Shown one piece after another: positions 8,523 through 19,200 of a stretch of 35,790 nucleotides of DNA. The position numbers and the translations under genes are program-made. The stretch is taken from the NCBI GenBank assembly GCA_017554605.1, contig JAFZIA010000056.1, positions 1 to 35,790 on the forward strand. The letters run 5' to 3'. The notes beneath the pieces are model-generated. The model saw only the letters and a list, made by a program, of their open reading frames with translations, had not been told where the DNA came from and searched no databases. The stretch is from Bacteroidaceae bacterium. GTDB lineage: Bacteria; Bacteroidota; Bacteroidia; Bacteroidales; Bacteroidaceae. Positions within the stretch are counted from its first letter, which is position 1; the number at the start of each line of letters is the position of its first letter.

Positions 8523-9800
8523 TCACATACCTGCTACCACTGTAGACATTCTTTCCTGCACAAGATACTTGCGCGCGAGTTCGCGCAACTCCTCTGCCGT
8601 AACGGTACGTATAGCCTCGAGATAATCGTTCAATGCCGAAAAGGGCTGTCCCGACTGCCATACACTTATGAACGCTTCGGTCTTTTGGAACGCACCCTCA
8701 TACTCGCGGCACAGCTCGCCCAATGTGTAGTTGCGCACCAGTTCAAGCTCGGACTCGCCCACCAGCTCGTCACGCAACAGCTCAATCTCGGAGCTAACCT
8801 CGCCGAGCAAGCGTTCGACATATCCGTTGGCCGTTTCGGTGGTTATCATAAAGGCGTTTTTCTTTCCGTAAGCATCTATCTCTGCTTCGATATGATAGGT
8901 ATAGCCCTTCTCTTCGCGTATATTGCTCATCAGCCTGCTGCCGAAATATCCGCCGAGCAGCACTGTGAGGAAGCGGAACTTGAAATAGTCCTCATCGTCG
9001 GAATCGAGTGCCATAAATCCAACTTTCACACCACTCTGCAGCGTTCCGTCCAAAGCGACATTGCGCCGGCCAAAGATTGGAGCAGCAGGCATCGCATCTA
9101 CCGCAGGAAGAGCAAAAGGACCTCCCCACACGCCGTCTCCGAAGCGCTCGTCGAGTGCCTCTACAATCCTGTCGTCCAATTTCCCCGTGAGGAAGATCTC
9201 CAAACGGGAATTTGAATAGACACTGTTGTGGTACTCCACAAGCGAGTCGCGTGTTATCGCATCGTAATCCTCGGCACATACAATATGTCCGAGGGGGTGA
9301 GCCTCGCCCCACAGCATATTCTCAAAATGGCGCTGCGCCACCGTCTCTACCTTCCTGCTGTTTATCTTGTAGAATGCCTTATTGCTGTTGCGTACAACAG
9401 AGAGGTTCTTTTGCGGGAAGAGAGGACGCTTGACCATCGACTCCAAGAGGTCGAGCATAGGCTCGACGTGCTTGCCCAACGAGTACATTGTCAGCCTGTT
9501 GCACCCTTGCATCACATAGGCTTCGAGCCAGGCGCCGTAGTAATCGAGCCTGCGCGAAATTTCGGACGCGGTATAATCGGCAGTACCCTCGCGCAGCATT
9601 CTGTTGGTAAAAAGTGCCTGCAACGGCAAGCGCTGCACGCCGTATCCTCCTGAAAAAAGAAAATCGATGCGCAGTGCTTCCTCTGCTCTTCCTTCGACAA
9701 GATGCAGCAACACTCCATTGCCCAACCGTATTGTACGCGGCAAAGGCTGGTCGGGCATTATCATAGGTTTTATCAACGGTGGCAAGGGCATACTATACAA
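8523..9800 (-). CDS. M16 family peptidase-like protein, catalytically inactive
   Basis: This 425-aa protein has the two-lobe architecture of M16B (pitrilysin/processing peptidase) proteins, with C-terminal-lobe features such as GGYFGSRLMSNIREEKGY. The zinc motif HxxEH, expected around residues 61-65, is replaced: the region reads ALFTNRMLREGT where active enzymes have a form like AHFLEHMLFKGT. It is therefore probably a non-catalytic subunit. Such subunits normally pair with an active M16 protease, which is not in this window. No signal peptide is evident. It starts 3 bp after the kdsB stop, so translation may be coupled, and it is the last gene of the PBP1A-kdsB unit. Confidence 0.88.
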   Translation of the reverse strand: MYSMPLPPLIKPMIMPDQPLPRTIRLGNGVLLHLVEGRAEEALRIDFLFSGGYGVQRLPLQALFTNRMLREGTADYTASEISRRLDYYGAWLEAYVMQGCNRLTMYSLGKHVEPMLDLLESMVKRPLFPQKNLSVVRNSNKAFYKINSRKVETVAQRHFENMLWGEAHPLGHIVCAEDYDAITRDSLVEYHNSVYSNSRLEIFLTGKLDDRIVEALDERFGDGVWGGPFALPAVDAMPAAPIFGRRNVALDGTLQSGVKVGFMALDSDDEDYFKFRFLTVLLGGYFGSRLMSNIREEKGYTYHIEAEIDAYGKKNAFMITTETANGYVERLLGEVSSEIELLRDELVGESELELVRNYTLGELCREYEGAFQKTEAFISVWQSGQPFSALNDYLEAIRTVTAEELRELARKYLVQERMSTVVAGM

Positions 9801-9803
9801 TCT

Positions 9804-10571
9804 TTAGTCGTTCCACTGCAGACCGATGGACGCAGCAAACTCCTTTGCACGTTCAAGGTCCTCGGGAGTGTCAATGCCGACAGTCTCAATGTCGGTCACA
9901 CCCACTCTTATCCTATATCCATTCTCGAGCCAACGGAGCTGCTCAAGCGACTCGGCCTTTTCCATTGGCGACTGGGGAAGGGTTGTAATCTTCTCGAGTA
10001 CACTCACCTTGTAGGCATATATGCCAAGATGCTTGTAGAATGTATGCTTCTCGAGCCATTGCTCCTTCTCCACCCCGCGGAGGTAAGGTATCACCGAGCG
10101 GCTGAAATATATTGCAAAGCCATTGGTGTTCATCACCACCTTGGGAGAATTCGGACACTCCAGACGCTCCAGCCCGTCCTCCTTCTCAAAAGGCTTGACA
10201 AGCGTGGCAATATCTGTCTCGGGAGCGTCAAAGCACGACTTGAGCGCCTCCACCTGCCTGTGCTGTATGAAAGGCTCGTCGCCTTGTATGTTCACTATCA
10301 CATCGCACTCAATGCCCAAATTGCGATAAGCATCGAGGCTACGCTCAGTGCCATTGTTACACGACTCCGAAGTCATAACCACCTGACCGCCAAAGCCTCT
10401 TACACAGTCGGCAATGCGTTCATCGTCTGTGGCAACATAAACCTCCTCGAAGCAATCCTTAACCTGTTCATACACACGCTGTATCACAGTCTTTCCGCCA
10501 AGCATTGCAAGGGGTTTGCCGGGGAAACGCGTCGATGCGTATCGCGCCGGAATTATTCCTACGAATTTCAT
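9804..10571 (-). CDS. kdsB: 3-deoxy-manno-octulosonate cytidylyltransferase (CMP-KDO synthetase)
   Basis: This 255-aa cytoplasmic enzyme activates KDO with CTP to give CMP-KDO for lipopolysaccharide core assembly. The nucleotide-binding start IIPARYASTRFPGKPL is intact, followed by VATDDERI, the substrate segment SCNNGTERS and the metal-binding IQGDEPFI. The length is normal for the family. It follows the PBP1A gene by 27 bp and precedes the M16-like gene by 3 bp, so this unit links peptidoglycan and LPS precursor functions. The assignment is secure. Confidence 0.97.
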   Translation of the reverse strand: MKFVGIIPARYASTRFPGKPLAMLGGKTVIQRVYEQVKDCFEEVYVATDDERIADCVRGFGGQVVMTSESCNNGTERSLDAYRNLGIECDVIVNIQGDEPFIQHRQVEALKSCFDAPETDIATLVKPFEKEDGLERLECPNSPKVVMNTNGFAIYFSRSVIPYLRGVEKEQWLEKHTFYKHLGIYAYKVSVLEKITTLPQSPMEKAESLEQLRWLENGYRIRVGVTDIETVGIDTPEDLERAKEFAASIGLQWND

Positions 10572-10598
10572 AGTATTATATTGTTTTATTTATAGTTT

Positions 10599-12977
10599 TT
10601 ACTGGAAAAGGTCGTCAAAGCCTTCGGTTGTAGTGGTGGCGGGAGTTATAACAGCGGGGGTATCAACCATCACCGTGTCGCCCTCTTCGGTTGTCGTGAA
10701 AAGATAGCCGCGGCAAGCGTCCCAACCTACAGGAATGTCGAATTTCTCGTCCTGAGAATAGGGCAACGTCTTGTCGGAATATACCTTATTCATATATAAT
10801 CCCCAGATGGGCAGCGCCATAGAAGCACCCTGTCCGTCGCTCATTCTGTCGAAGTGAATATCGCGCTCCTCGCCGCCTACCCAACAGCCGGTTACCAACG
10901 AGGGTGTGAAGCCCATAAACCAGCCATCGGAATTATTCTGCGTTGTACCGGTCTTTCCGCCCATATCCGCTGTGATGTTATATACGCGTCTTATTCTGCC
11001 GCCTGTTCCTTCGTCGACAACGGCACGCAACATCTCTATCATCTTGTACGAGCTCTCTTCGCTTATGACCTCTGTCTTTTCGGCAGTGAAAGAAGCAAGG
11101 GTATTACCCGCATTATCCTCGATGCGTGTTACAAAAAGTGGAGATGTACGGATACCCTTGCACACAAAAGCCGTGTAAGCGCTCACCATCTCGCCCACCG
11201 ACGCATCGCACACGCCAAGACAGAGCGAGGGTGTAGGCTCAATATCCTTGTTGCGCAAGCCATACTGGTGCAACAGTTTCTTGAACGAATAGGGATTGAG
11301 CTTGCTCATAAGATAGGCCGAAATCCAGTTGTTCGAATTTGCCAATCCCCAGCGGAGGGTCACAATTTCGCCGTATCGTGCCTTGGAGGTATTCTTGGGA
11401 CTCCAAATTTTTCCGTCCTCGGTGAGCAGTGTCTGCTCCACGTTGCGTGTCTCGTCGCAGGGAGTAAAGCCGTTCTCCATTGCCAGAGAATAAAGATAAG
11501 GCTTTATTGTAGAACCTACCTGACGTCGACCCACAAATGCCATATCGTACTTGAAGTTATAGTAGTTGGGGCCACCAACGTATGCCTTTACCTCGCCCGA
11601 ATAGGGATCCATCGAGACTACTCCCGTACGCAGGAAGTACTTGTAGTACTTGAGCGAATCCATAGGAGTCATCACCGTGTCTATCATACCTTTATAACTG
11701 AACACGCGCATCTCCTCCTTGGTATTGAACGCACGCTTTATCTCCTCGTCGGTTGCGCCGTTCTTTTTCATTATGCGGTAACGGTCGCTGTTGCGCATTG
11801 CCCTGTCCATAATGGCATTCACCTCCTCTACAGTAAGGTCATCGGTAAAGGGAGCAGTCCTCTTGCCTTTCTTTGCCTTGAAGAACCTCGGCTGCATATA
11901 TTGGGCAACGTGCTCGTCTACAGCCTCCTCGAGGTAGCGCTGCATACGCGAGTCTATAGTGGTGTAAATCTTGAGTCCGTCGGTATAAATGTTGTAGTTG
12001 CTGCCGTCGGGCTTTTTATTCTTGCTGCACCAGCCATAGAGGGGATTGTTGGCCCAATCGATAGAATCCTCGTAATACTGCTGCATCTGCCAGCCACGGT
12101 AGTTCTTTTTCTCGGGCTTCTTTGCAACCATCATAACACGCAGATATTCACGAAAATAAGGAGCAAGACCAGCATTATGGTCGGCCGAGTGGAAGTTGAG
12201 CTTCATCTCGGTCTGCGAAAGACTATCAGCCTCGGCCTTTGTTATATAACCTACTTTTGCCATCTGTCCAAAAACAACATTTCTGCGCTGTTTTGTCTTC
12301 TCGGGACGGCGGCGGGGGTTGTACAACGACGAGTTCTTGCACATTCCCACAAGCATTGCAGCCTCTTGAACATTAAGTTCCTTGGGGGTCTTTCCGAAAT
12401 AGACACGTGCCGCACTGTGTATTCCCACCGCATTGTATCCGAAGTCGTATTTGTTCAGATACATTGTCACTATCTCTTCCTTAGTATAGTATCTCTCCAA
12501 CTGCACGGCAATCACCCACTCGATGGGCTTTTGCATAATACGCTCCATCTCGTTTGCCGCAACAACTTGTGTGTAGAGCAATTTTGCAAGCTGCTGCGTC
12601 AGTGTACTTCCTCCTCCGGCACTCTCATTGCGCAAGAGTCCGCGCTTTACAACCGCACGCATCAATGCCCTTCCGTCTATTCCCGAATGCTTGGCGAAAC
12701 GCTCGTCCTCGGTTGCAATGAGGGCTTTAATTAAATTAGGTGAAATATCCTTATACTCCACATACGTGCGGTTCTCCTTGCTGTAGGACCAGGTGCCGAG
12801 CACCTTGCCGTCGGACGAGATTACCTGCGATGCAAACTTGTACGAGGGATTCTCGAGCTCAGACATTTGGGGCATATACCCTATCCAGCCATTGGCTATT
12901 GCCGTAAAGAAGAGCACCGCTCCCAACATACCAAGCAGGAACAACGTCCATACGGCTACCATTATTTTCTTTATCAT
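10599..12977 (-). CDS. Class A penicillin-binding protein 1A (glycosyltransferase/transpeptidase)
   Basis: This 792-aa bifunctional peptidoglycan synthase has an N-terminal membrane anchor (about 5-30). A GT51 domain follows, with catalytic Glu90 in ATEDERF and the GGSTLTQQLAK motif. The transpeptidase domain carries Ser489 in GSTIKP (SxxK), SNN in LANSNNW (SxN) and KTGTTQNNSDGW (KTG). The length and domain order are those of ordinary PBP1A. It is the first gene of a likely operon with kdsB and the M16-like gene. It is the standard counterpart to the unusual SEDS-PBP fusion encoded later in the window. Confidence 0.96.
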   Translation of the reverse strand: MIKKIMVAVWTLFLLGMLGAVLFFTAIANGWIGYMPQMSELENPSYKFASQVISSDGKVLGTWSYSKENRTYVEYKDISPNLIKALIATEDERFAKHSGIDGRALMRAVVKRGLLRNESAGGGSTLTQQLAKLLYTQVVAANEMERIMQKPIEWVIAVQLERYYTKEEIVTMYLNKYDFGYNAVGIHSAARVYFGKTPKELNVQEAAMLVGMCKNSSLYNPRRRPEKTKQRRNVVFGQMAKVGYITKAEADSLSQTEMKLNFHSADHNAGLAPYFREYLRVMMVAKKPEKKNYRGWQMQQYYEDSIDWANNPLYGWCSKNKKPDGSNYNIYTDGLKIYTTIDSRMQRYLEEAVDEHVAQYMQPRFFKAKKGKRTAPFTDDLTVEEVNAIMDRAMRNSDRYRIMKKNGATDEEIKRAFNTKEEMRVFSYKGMIDTVMTPMDSLKYYKYFLRTGVVSMDPYSGEVKAYVGGPNYYNFKYDMAFVGRRQVGSTIKPYLYSLAMENGFTPCDETRNVEQTLLTEDGKIWSPKNTSKARYGEIVTLRWGLANSNNWISAYLMSKLNPYSFKKLLHQYGLRNKDIEPTPSLCLGVCDASVGEMVSAYTAFVCKGIRTSPLFVTRIEDNAGNTLASFTAEKTEVISEESSYKMIEMLRAVVDEGTGGRIRRVYNITADMGGKTGTTQNNSDGWFMGFTPSLVTGCWVGGEERDIHFDRMSDGQGASMALPIWGLYMNKVYSDKTLPYSQDEKFDIPVGWDACRGYLFTTTEEGDTVMVDTPAVITPATTTTEGFDDLFQ

Positions 12978-13008
12978 AGTGTCGTGCTAAATTTCAGGTT
13001 ATATTTTG

Positions 13009-13016
13009 CAAATATA
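13009..13016 (-). promoter_or_regulatory. Candidate -7 box for the PBP1A operon
   Basis: The minus strand reads TATATTTG, a match to TAnnTTTG, about 32 bp upstream of the PBP1A start codon. The -33 region is not convincing. Confidence 0.45.
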
Positions 13017-13099
13017 AGAATAAAATTCCAATTACGTTCCAATAATAAAAAAATAGCACAAATTATACACCGAACGCTCGTTATTTCGCAACTATTGTC

Positions 13100-13107
13100 T
13101 ATCTTTA
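13100..13107 (+). promoter_or_regulatory. Candidate -7 box for the pyrB operon
   Basis: TATCTTTA, one mismatch from TAnnTTTG, lies about 40 bp upstream of the pyrB ATG. No clear TTG element is found 19-21 bp further upstream, so confidence is limited. Confidence 0.4.
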
Positions 13108-13146
13108 CGGGAAATTACCACGTACAACACAAAAAAATCCGATAAT

Positions 13147-14061
13147 ATGGAAAAAAGAAGTTTAGTATCAATCAACGATTTGTCGCGCGAAAAGATACTC
13201 TCACTGCTCGACACGGCAAGGAAATTCGAAGAGTGCCCCAACCGCGACATTCTGTCGGGAATGGTTGTAGGCTCACTGTTCTTTGAACCCTCTACACGCA
13301 CACGTCTCAGCTTCGAGACTGCAGCAATGCGTCTGGGCGCACGCGTCATCGGCTTCAGCGATGCAGCAACAAGCTCGGCAAGCAAGGGAGAGACACTGAA
13401 GGACACCATAATGATGGTATCCAACTATGCCGATGTAATTGTGATGCGCCACCGTCTCGAAGGTGCAGCACGCTATGCCAGCGAAATTTCACCTGTACCC
13501 GTGATAAACGCAGGCGACGGAGCCAACCAGCACCCCTCGCAGACGATGCTCGACCTGTACTCGATACAAAAGACACAAGGCACGCTTGAGAACCTGCACA
13601 TTCATCTTGTGGGCGACCTCAAGTACGGACGCACCGTACACTCGCTGCTTCACGCAATGCGCCACTTCAAGCCCACATTCCATTTTATCGCCCCCGAGGA
13701 GCTGCATATGCCCGAGGAGTACCGCGAGTTCTGCCGAAAGAACGACATACCGTTCACCGAGACAACCGAGTTCAACGAGGACGTAATATCTACGGCAGAC
13801 ATTATATATATGACCCGAGTGCAGCGCGAACGCTTCAGCGACCTTATGGAATACGAAAAGGTGAAGAACTGCTACCGCCTGACAAACGCGATGCTCGCAG
13901 GCAGCAAGGAGAACCTGCGCATACTCCATCCCCTGCCCCGCGTCACCGAAATTGCCTACGACGTGGACGACAACCCCAAAGCATACTACTTTCAGCAGGC
14001 GCAGAATGGACTATACGTGCGCGAGGCGCTCATTTGCGACGTACTTGGTATAAACATCTAA
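13147..14061 (+). CDS. pyrB: Aspartate carbamoyltransferase, catalytic subunit
   Basis: This 304-aa cytoplasmic enzyme joins carbamoyl phosphate and aspartate in the first committed step of pyrimidine synthesis. Visible family motifs are the carbamoyl-phosphate loop [11 protein letters not shown], the SKGETLKDT segment with its catalytic-site Lys, [25 protein letters not shown] and the C-terminal HPLPRVTEI. The length is typical. The regulatory-subunit gene begins 15 bp downstream, so the holoenzyme is presumably the allosteric c6r6 type. Flanking codon use is GC-rich (CGC/CGT for Arg), unlike the accessory locus downstream. Confidence 0.98.
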   Translation: MEKRSLVSINDLSREKILSLLDTARKFEECPNRDILSGMVVGSLFFEPSTRTRLSFETAAMRLGARVIGFSDAATSSASKGETLKDTIMMVSNYADVIVMRHRLEGAARYASEISPVPVINAGDGANQHPSQTMLDLYSIQKTQGTLENLHIHLVGDLKYGRTVHSLLHAMRHFKPTFHFIAPEELHMPEEYREFCRKNDIPFTETTEFNEDVISTADIIYMTRVQRERFSDLMEYEKVKNCYRLTNAMLAGSKENLRILHPLPRVTEIAYDVDDNPKAYYFQQAQNGLYVREALICDVLGINI

Positions 14062-14076
14062 AAAAACAGAAGAAGT

Positions 14077-14538
14077 ATGAACCAGAATAAAAAAGAACTG
14101 CAGGTGTCGGCACTATGCAACGGCACTGTGATAGACCACATTCCCGCCAACAAGCTGTTCGAAGTGGTAAACCTGCTCAACATATCCTCTATGAGCACCA
14201 ACGTCACAATAGGCAACAACCTCGAGAGCAAGAAACTGGGCAAGAAAGGCATAATCAAGGTAGCCGACAAGTACTTCACCGACGACGAGGTGAACAGGAT
14301 TTCCCTCGTTGCACCCAGTGTAGTGCTGAACATAATACAGAATTACCAGGTAGTGGAGAAACGCGAAGTGAAAATGCCCGAAACGCTGCACAACATTGTA
14401 AAATGCAGCAACCCCAACTGCATTACCAACAACGAGCCTACAGGCACTATCTTCCATCTTGTCAACTGCGAGAAAGGCATACTCAAATGCCACTACTGCG
14501 AAAAAGAGAAGAGTGTGAAAGACATTGAGCTGCTATAA
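14077..14538 (+). CDS. pyrI: Aspartate carbamoyltransferase, regulatory subunit
   Basis: This 153-aa protein binds nucleotide effectors and docks to the catalytic trimers through a zinc domain. The start ([19 protein letters not shown]) matches the allosteric domain. The C-terminal zinc-binding cysteines are visible as CSNPNC and CHYC. The length equals that of E. coli PyrI. It is co-transcribed with pyrB. The following 131 bp contain no gene. Confidence 0.97.
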   Translation: MNQNKKELQVSALCNGTVIDHIPANKLFEVVNLLNISSMSTNVTIGNNLESKKLGKKGIIKVADKYFTDDEVNRISLVAPSVVLNIIQNYQVVEKREVKMPETLHNIVKCSNPNCITNNEPTGTIFHLVNCEKGILKCHYCEKEKSVKDIELL

Positions 14539-14669
14539 TAAAGAAGGATTTTCATACGCTGTAACGCAAGGACAATCCCGCAACGAATGTTGCAGCAGAT
14601 TATCGGACAGCCTACCATAAACCACTTTTCAACCAGATTGTTTTAAACGAACAGACCAACCGACGCCCT

Positions 14670-15248
14670 ATGAAACTCCATTGGAAACCCGGAACAATGA
14701 TATACCCTTTGCCCGCAGTACTCATCAGTTGCGGCAGCACACCCGACGAATACAATATGTTCACTGTATCGTGGGTGGGCACAATATGCACCAATCCCGC
14801 AATGTGCTATATATCAGTGCGTCCCGAGCGCCACTCCTACCCCATCATAAGCAAGAATCAGGAATTTGTAATAAACCTCACCACCACAGCAATGGCACGC
14901 GCCACCGACTGGTGCGGTGTGCGTTCGGGCAAGGACTACGACAAGGCAAAGGAAACGGGGCTCACCTACGCACCCTCAAAGGAGATAAAAGCACCCATCA
15001 TTGCCGAGTCGCCGCTGAGCATAGAATGCAGGGTAAAACAGGTCATACCGCTGGGCTCGCACGATATGTTCATAGCCGAGGTTGTGAACGTACAGGCCGA
15101 CGACAGTCTGCTGAACCCCGAGACCGGCGAATGGGACCTCTCAGCAGCCGACCCTCTCGTATACACCCACGGCAAATATTTCCATCTGGGCGAGTTCATA
15201 GGCAAATTCGGCTGGAGCGTAAAAAAGGAAACAACCAAAAAGAGATAG
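14670..15248 (+). CDS. Flavin reductase family protein (FMN-binding split barrel)
   Basis: This 192-aa protein matches the flavin reductase-like/flavoredoxin family. It begins with the typical WKPGTMIYPLPAVLISCG, followed by the flavin-contact segment around NMFTVSWVGTICTNP and by SKNQEFVINL. Members bind FMN and pass electrons from NAD(P)H or other donors; the partner is unknown here. It lies 131 bp after pyrI and 3 bp before the PorT-like gene. An order of pyrB, pyrI, flavin reductase, then a PorT-type barrel is one I recall from other Bacteroidales, which suggests conserved synteny rather than shared function. Confidence 0.88.
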   Translation: MKLHWKPGTMIYPLPAVLISCGSTPDEYNMFTVSWVGTICTNPAMCYISVRPERHSYPIISKNQEFVINLTTTAMARATDWCGVRSGKDYDKAKETGLTYAPSKEIKAPIIAESPLSIECRVKQVIPLGSHDMFIAEVVNVQADDSLLNPETGEWDLSAADPLVYTHGKYFHLGEFIGKFGWSVKKETTKKR

Positions 15249-15251
15249 AAG

Positions 15252-15956
15252 ATGTACGCACGTTGCCTGTTGATAGCATTTGCACTGCTGCTTCCCGCAA
15301 CCCTGTTGCCACAAGAGAGGAGCGGGAGCAGAATTAAAGTCAGCACCGGCTTTAAGGTGGGCTTTCACGCAGCAACCTACAACGAGACCGACTTTGAGAT
15401 AGACGGTTACGAATTCAACGAGGACATTATACAGAGCAACAAGATAGGATACTCGGCAAGCCCCTTCGTGAGGGTGAGCAAGGGGAAATACTACCTGCAG
15501 ACAGAGGCCACGATGAGCATATCGCGCCACTACTTCGAGTTCAACGACCTGCGCCCCGAAGAGGCACTGCAACAGACACCCGCAAACACCCCCGAATACA
15601 AGCTCACCACATACTGCATACAAGTACCGCTGCTCTTCGGTTACGAATTCCTGCAATCGGGGCACTATGCAATGAGCGCCTTCACCGGCCCCAATGTAAA
15701 ATTCGTATTCACGGCCCACGACAAGCAGGAGTTCAATCACTTCCGCAACAACGACCTCTGTGAACAGATAAGGCCCACCTTGTTTTATTGGAAAGTAGGT
15801 CTCGGCGTGAAAATATCAAGAGTATGTTTCGACTTTACCTACGACGTGGGACTGAACAACAACACCCGGGGCATAATATCCACAAAGAGCGGCAAAAAGT
15901 TCAAAGCAAAGCGCAGCGACAACCTGCTCAGCTTTTCTGTAGGAATAACATTCTGA
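15252..15956 (+). CDS. PorT-like outer-membrane beta-barrel protein
   Basis: This 234-aa protein has a signal peptide (hydrophobic core about 4-19, cleavage near LLPQE). A series of amphipathic beta strands with alternating aromatic and glycine residues follows, and it ends in Phe (SFSVGITF), as outer-membrane barrels do. The pattern matches the Bacteroidetes PorT/outer-membrane beta-barrel family. PorT itself is needed for type IX secretion in Porphyromonas; whether this copy has that role cannot be told from sequence. It starts 3 bp after the flavin reductase stop and is the last gene of the pyr operon, followed by a strong terminator. Confidence 0.8.
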   Translation: MYARCLLIAFALLLPATLLPQERSGSRIKVSTGFKVGFHAATYNETDFEIDGYEFNEDIIQSNKIGYSASPFVRVSKGKYYLQTEATMSISRHYFEFNDLRPEEALQQTPANTPEYKLTTYCIQVPLLFGYEFLQSGHYAMSAFTGPNVKFVFTAHDKQEFNHFRNNDLCEQIRPTLFYWKVGLGVKISRVCFDFTYDVGLNNNTRGIISTKSGKKFKAKRSDNLLSFSVGITF

Positions 15957-15983
15957 CAACAGCAATCCTATAAAGCCACAAAT

Positions 15984-16034
15984 AAAAAAAGACAACCCTC
16001 GGTTCACTTCACAATCGTAGAGTTGTCTTTTTTT
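15984..16034 (+). terminator. Terminator after the pyrB operon
   Basis: A 13-bp stem (seven A then GACAAC at 15984-15996; GTTGTC then seven T at 16022-16034) with a 25-nt loop ends in a T-run. It is symmetrical enough to act in both directions and marks the left boundary of the accessory locus. Confidence 0.85.
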
Positions 16035-16136
16035 CTGTCAATATACCATCATATCGGCTCAATATCCATAAAAGGTCGGTATTATTTTCCATCGCCATAT
16101 ATATACAATTCAAAGAAAACATTATTCGTAAAAATC

Positions 16137-16167
16137 TTGTATTTTTCAAATACACTTTTTATATTTG
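16137..16167 (+). promoter_or_regulatory. Main promoter of the Hsp70-like/SEDS-PBP locus
   Basis: TTG (16137-16139), a 20-bp spacer and TATATTTG (16160-16167) match the Bacteroidetes -33/-7 consensus exactly. The predicted leader to the ATG at 16298 is roughly 125 nt. This is the only strong promoter I find for the seven downstream genes. The surrounding stretch 16035-16297 holds no gene. Confidence 0.75.
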
Positions 16168-16297
16168 CAAGTTGACGCATTTTTCATCATTAAAACACAA
16201 ATCAAACTGCATTGCATAACCCAAATGCCTGTACACGATTTACAAAGAGAAAAAACACGACAACCATTAACACAGCAAATAACAAAAACACAATATT

Positions 16298-19200
16298 ATG
16301 AAAAAAGCAATTACAGCCATCAGCGAACAGGGGCAAATCCAAAAAGATTACTGCCGAAATGCAAACAACAGAATAAGAAACACTTTTAAGTGGAAAATAG
16401 ACGTAACCGACACAAAATTCTTTAGTGATTCTGACAAAGGCACATATATACTACAGATACGCACTCTTGAAAATTGCGGAAATTACACATTCTCGATATG
16501 TGACATACAATCGACAAACGACTCAAAAATAAAAATCAACCCAGACAACACCATTGATATAAAAGGCGATGCATCTGTCGACTTCAAGGTTGTATGCGAA
16601 ATTGACGCAAATAAGATAAACAATCAGGAGACAAAATACGACATAATATTAAAAAAGGTCGGAACATCGGAATACGACACCATATCGGACGTATTCAGCT
16701 TTACCTTAACCACCCAAAAGGAGCTATGCAGAATATGCCAAAGTCCCCACAACCTGGGTATATGCCGAATAGAGCCCAAAGCAGTTGAATTCATTGGCAC
16801 AACTGCTGCCACGGACGTAGAGGTAGCCGACATTGTAATATCATCATTGCCAGATGCCACAGCTAACGACATTATAAGTATACAGTACAATCAGCCGAAT
16901 CACGACGTAGAGGTCAAGTATGGAAATGTATCTTGTGAATGTTACCTCTTTTTAGGAAGCACAAATGGAGAAACAGACATTCCTATTCCCACTGCGGGAG
17001 AAATACGCATACCCATTCGCGTGCAGCAATTGCCTACACCGAATATCAACACCCAAGAGCTGACAATTTCGGCCGATATACAATATACCTCTTGTCGACA
17101 CAATGCTGAATATCACACAATAACAGCAACAGTCCCCTATAGAATATCGACTAAAGTCAATGCATTGAAATTGACGATAGACGACCCTGCCGAAATTGAG
17201 AAAAAAGATGTGACAAACATCAACGAGGACAAAAAGAAAGTGACAATAACACCCCCGGCAACATACACAATAGACCTAAACATCGAGAATGAAGCACTGC
17301 AGGCCGTGGGAGCAGACTGTGGCATACACGTCCGCAACATCAAGAGAACCGTACTCAACTCCCAGGATTTGACAGGCCGTTTTGAAAATGCCGCATTTGA
17401 CCCTGCAAATGAGTGGAACTTATCAAGCAACAACACATATATCGTACACAGTGTAAACAAAGGAATTGCCACTTTAGACAAAGATAGTGAAGCCTTGCCC
17501 AATACTCAAAATGTAAATCACATTGCTATTCCTTTGCTTATCGATTCGGAGGCAATAAAGAACATTGTAATAAAAGACCATAACAGAACAGCCGATGTAA
17601 AAATAAAGGTTGAGTTCGATTACAAAGTAGACCAATTGGCAATTGACAACGTCAACAACAGTATAATAGCCGCAGAAAACAATAATGACGGATACATTCA
17701 TCACGAATTCCACTTCACCTTGATACTGGAAAGAAGCCATATAACAGAATGGCACGCACTGGACTTTGGAACATCGGCTGTGGTAAATATAAAATCGGGA
17801 AACAATTGGCATACGCAGTCTACAACAAACCTAAAATCGAAAAAAGGAAAACTGTTGGCAGAAATATACCCAATAAAGGAAGAGGAGGCCAAGAGAAATG
17901 ACACAGGCGAAGAAGATGCTCCCAACCTTATTGCCTCTACCTTGTACATTAACCCGGCGGCTGATACAACAGCACAGGCCGAAGGAGCTCAGCAATACAT
18001 TAACAGCAGGCTATGGTTCTCGCCCTCGACAGGTATGGTAAACCCTGGCAACAGGCTTCCTTGCGTAAAGAATATGATTGGTAACCGGGTGCTACCCCCA
18101 ATCCCAGGAGTAGACTGTAACGGATTGGACGTGGAACAGGTGGTAAGCACAGCATACGAACAGTTGTGCAAGTACTATCTTAATGATGAGAATATAGAAG
18201 GTCTTATATTAACAGTGCCAAACTCTTTCACTCCATTACACATCAACAGAATACGCAAAATTGTAATGAACCAGATAAGCAGTTTGTCAAAAGACACATT
18301 GGATTTTGTAAGCGAGAGCGATGCCGTATTGTGGTCATATATCAAAAAGACTCGACAAACATTGCCTGCATTCAAACAAGACCTCACGAATCTGAACCAA
18401 CAGAACAAGGAATATATCCTTATATTTGATATGGGTGCTGGTACATTGGATATCACGTATGCCGAGTGTACCGACGAAATTGTCAATGGAAAGTTCAAGT
18501 GCAGTATAGACATAAAGTCGAGAATTGGAGTAAGTAAAGCCGGAAACTACATCGACTATCTGATAGGAGAGATTATACTCAAGATTATGGGTAACAAGGG
18601 AATAACACCAGCACAATGGAACAGATACGCAAGAACCCTGTCAATCACGGGTGACGCCGACCATAGAGAGAAGAAAGACCTGAGAGAGTATTTGCGTAAC
18701 AAAGTAAAAGTTATGCTTGGCAACCCCGAGATGACACTACCTCCCGTTAACCCCAACGCAAACGACGGAGAGAGATACAAACTCTTCAACGACTGCGACA
18801 GCTACGAGATTCTTGGCAAGATAAAGGTAAAAGAGATTCTCGAGGACCAGCTGTTCCAGGATTTCATAGAGAGCTGTACGCGCAAGCTGATGCAAGAACT
18901 GGCCCTAAAACAAGGCAGTACAGATTTTGACCCCAACAGACAAGTATCCAAATTCCTTTTGGATACAGTCATTCTGTCGGGTAGAACAACTTCGCTTCCG
19001 GCAATAAGCCAGTCGCTGAAAGAGAGTTTTAACGAATACAGCACACCCAACTACAATTTCCACCTTAAAAATACGATAAGTAGTAGATTGCAGGAAATAA
19101 ATGCTATTAATGATATTCTATATTTGGAATCGGCTACAAACGATAGGAAAACTGTAGTAGCACGTGGAGCACTCGATTATGTGCAATTAATCAACCACTG

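Noticed and set aside
10854-12734. 626-codon open frame on the plus strand
   Set aside because: It is antisense to the complete PBP1A gene with all catalytic motifs; no motif is seen in this frame.
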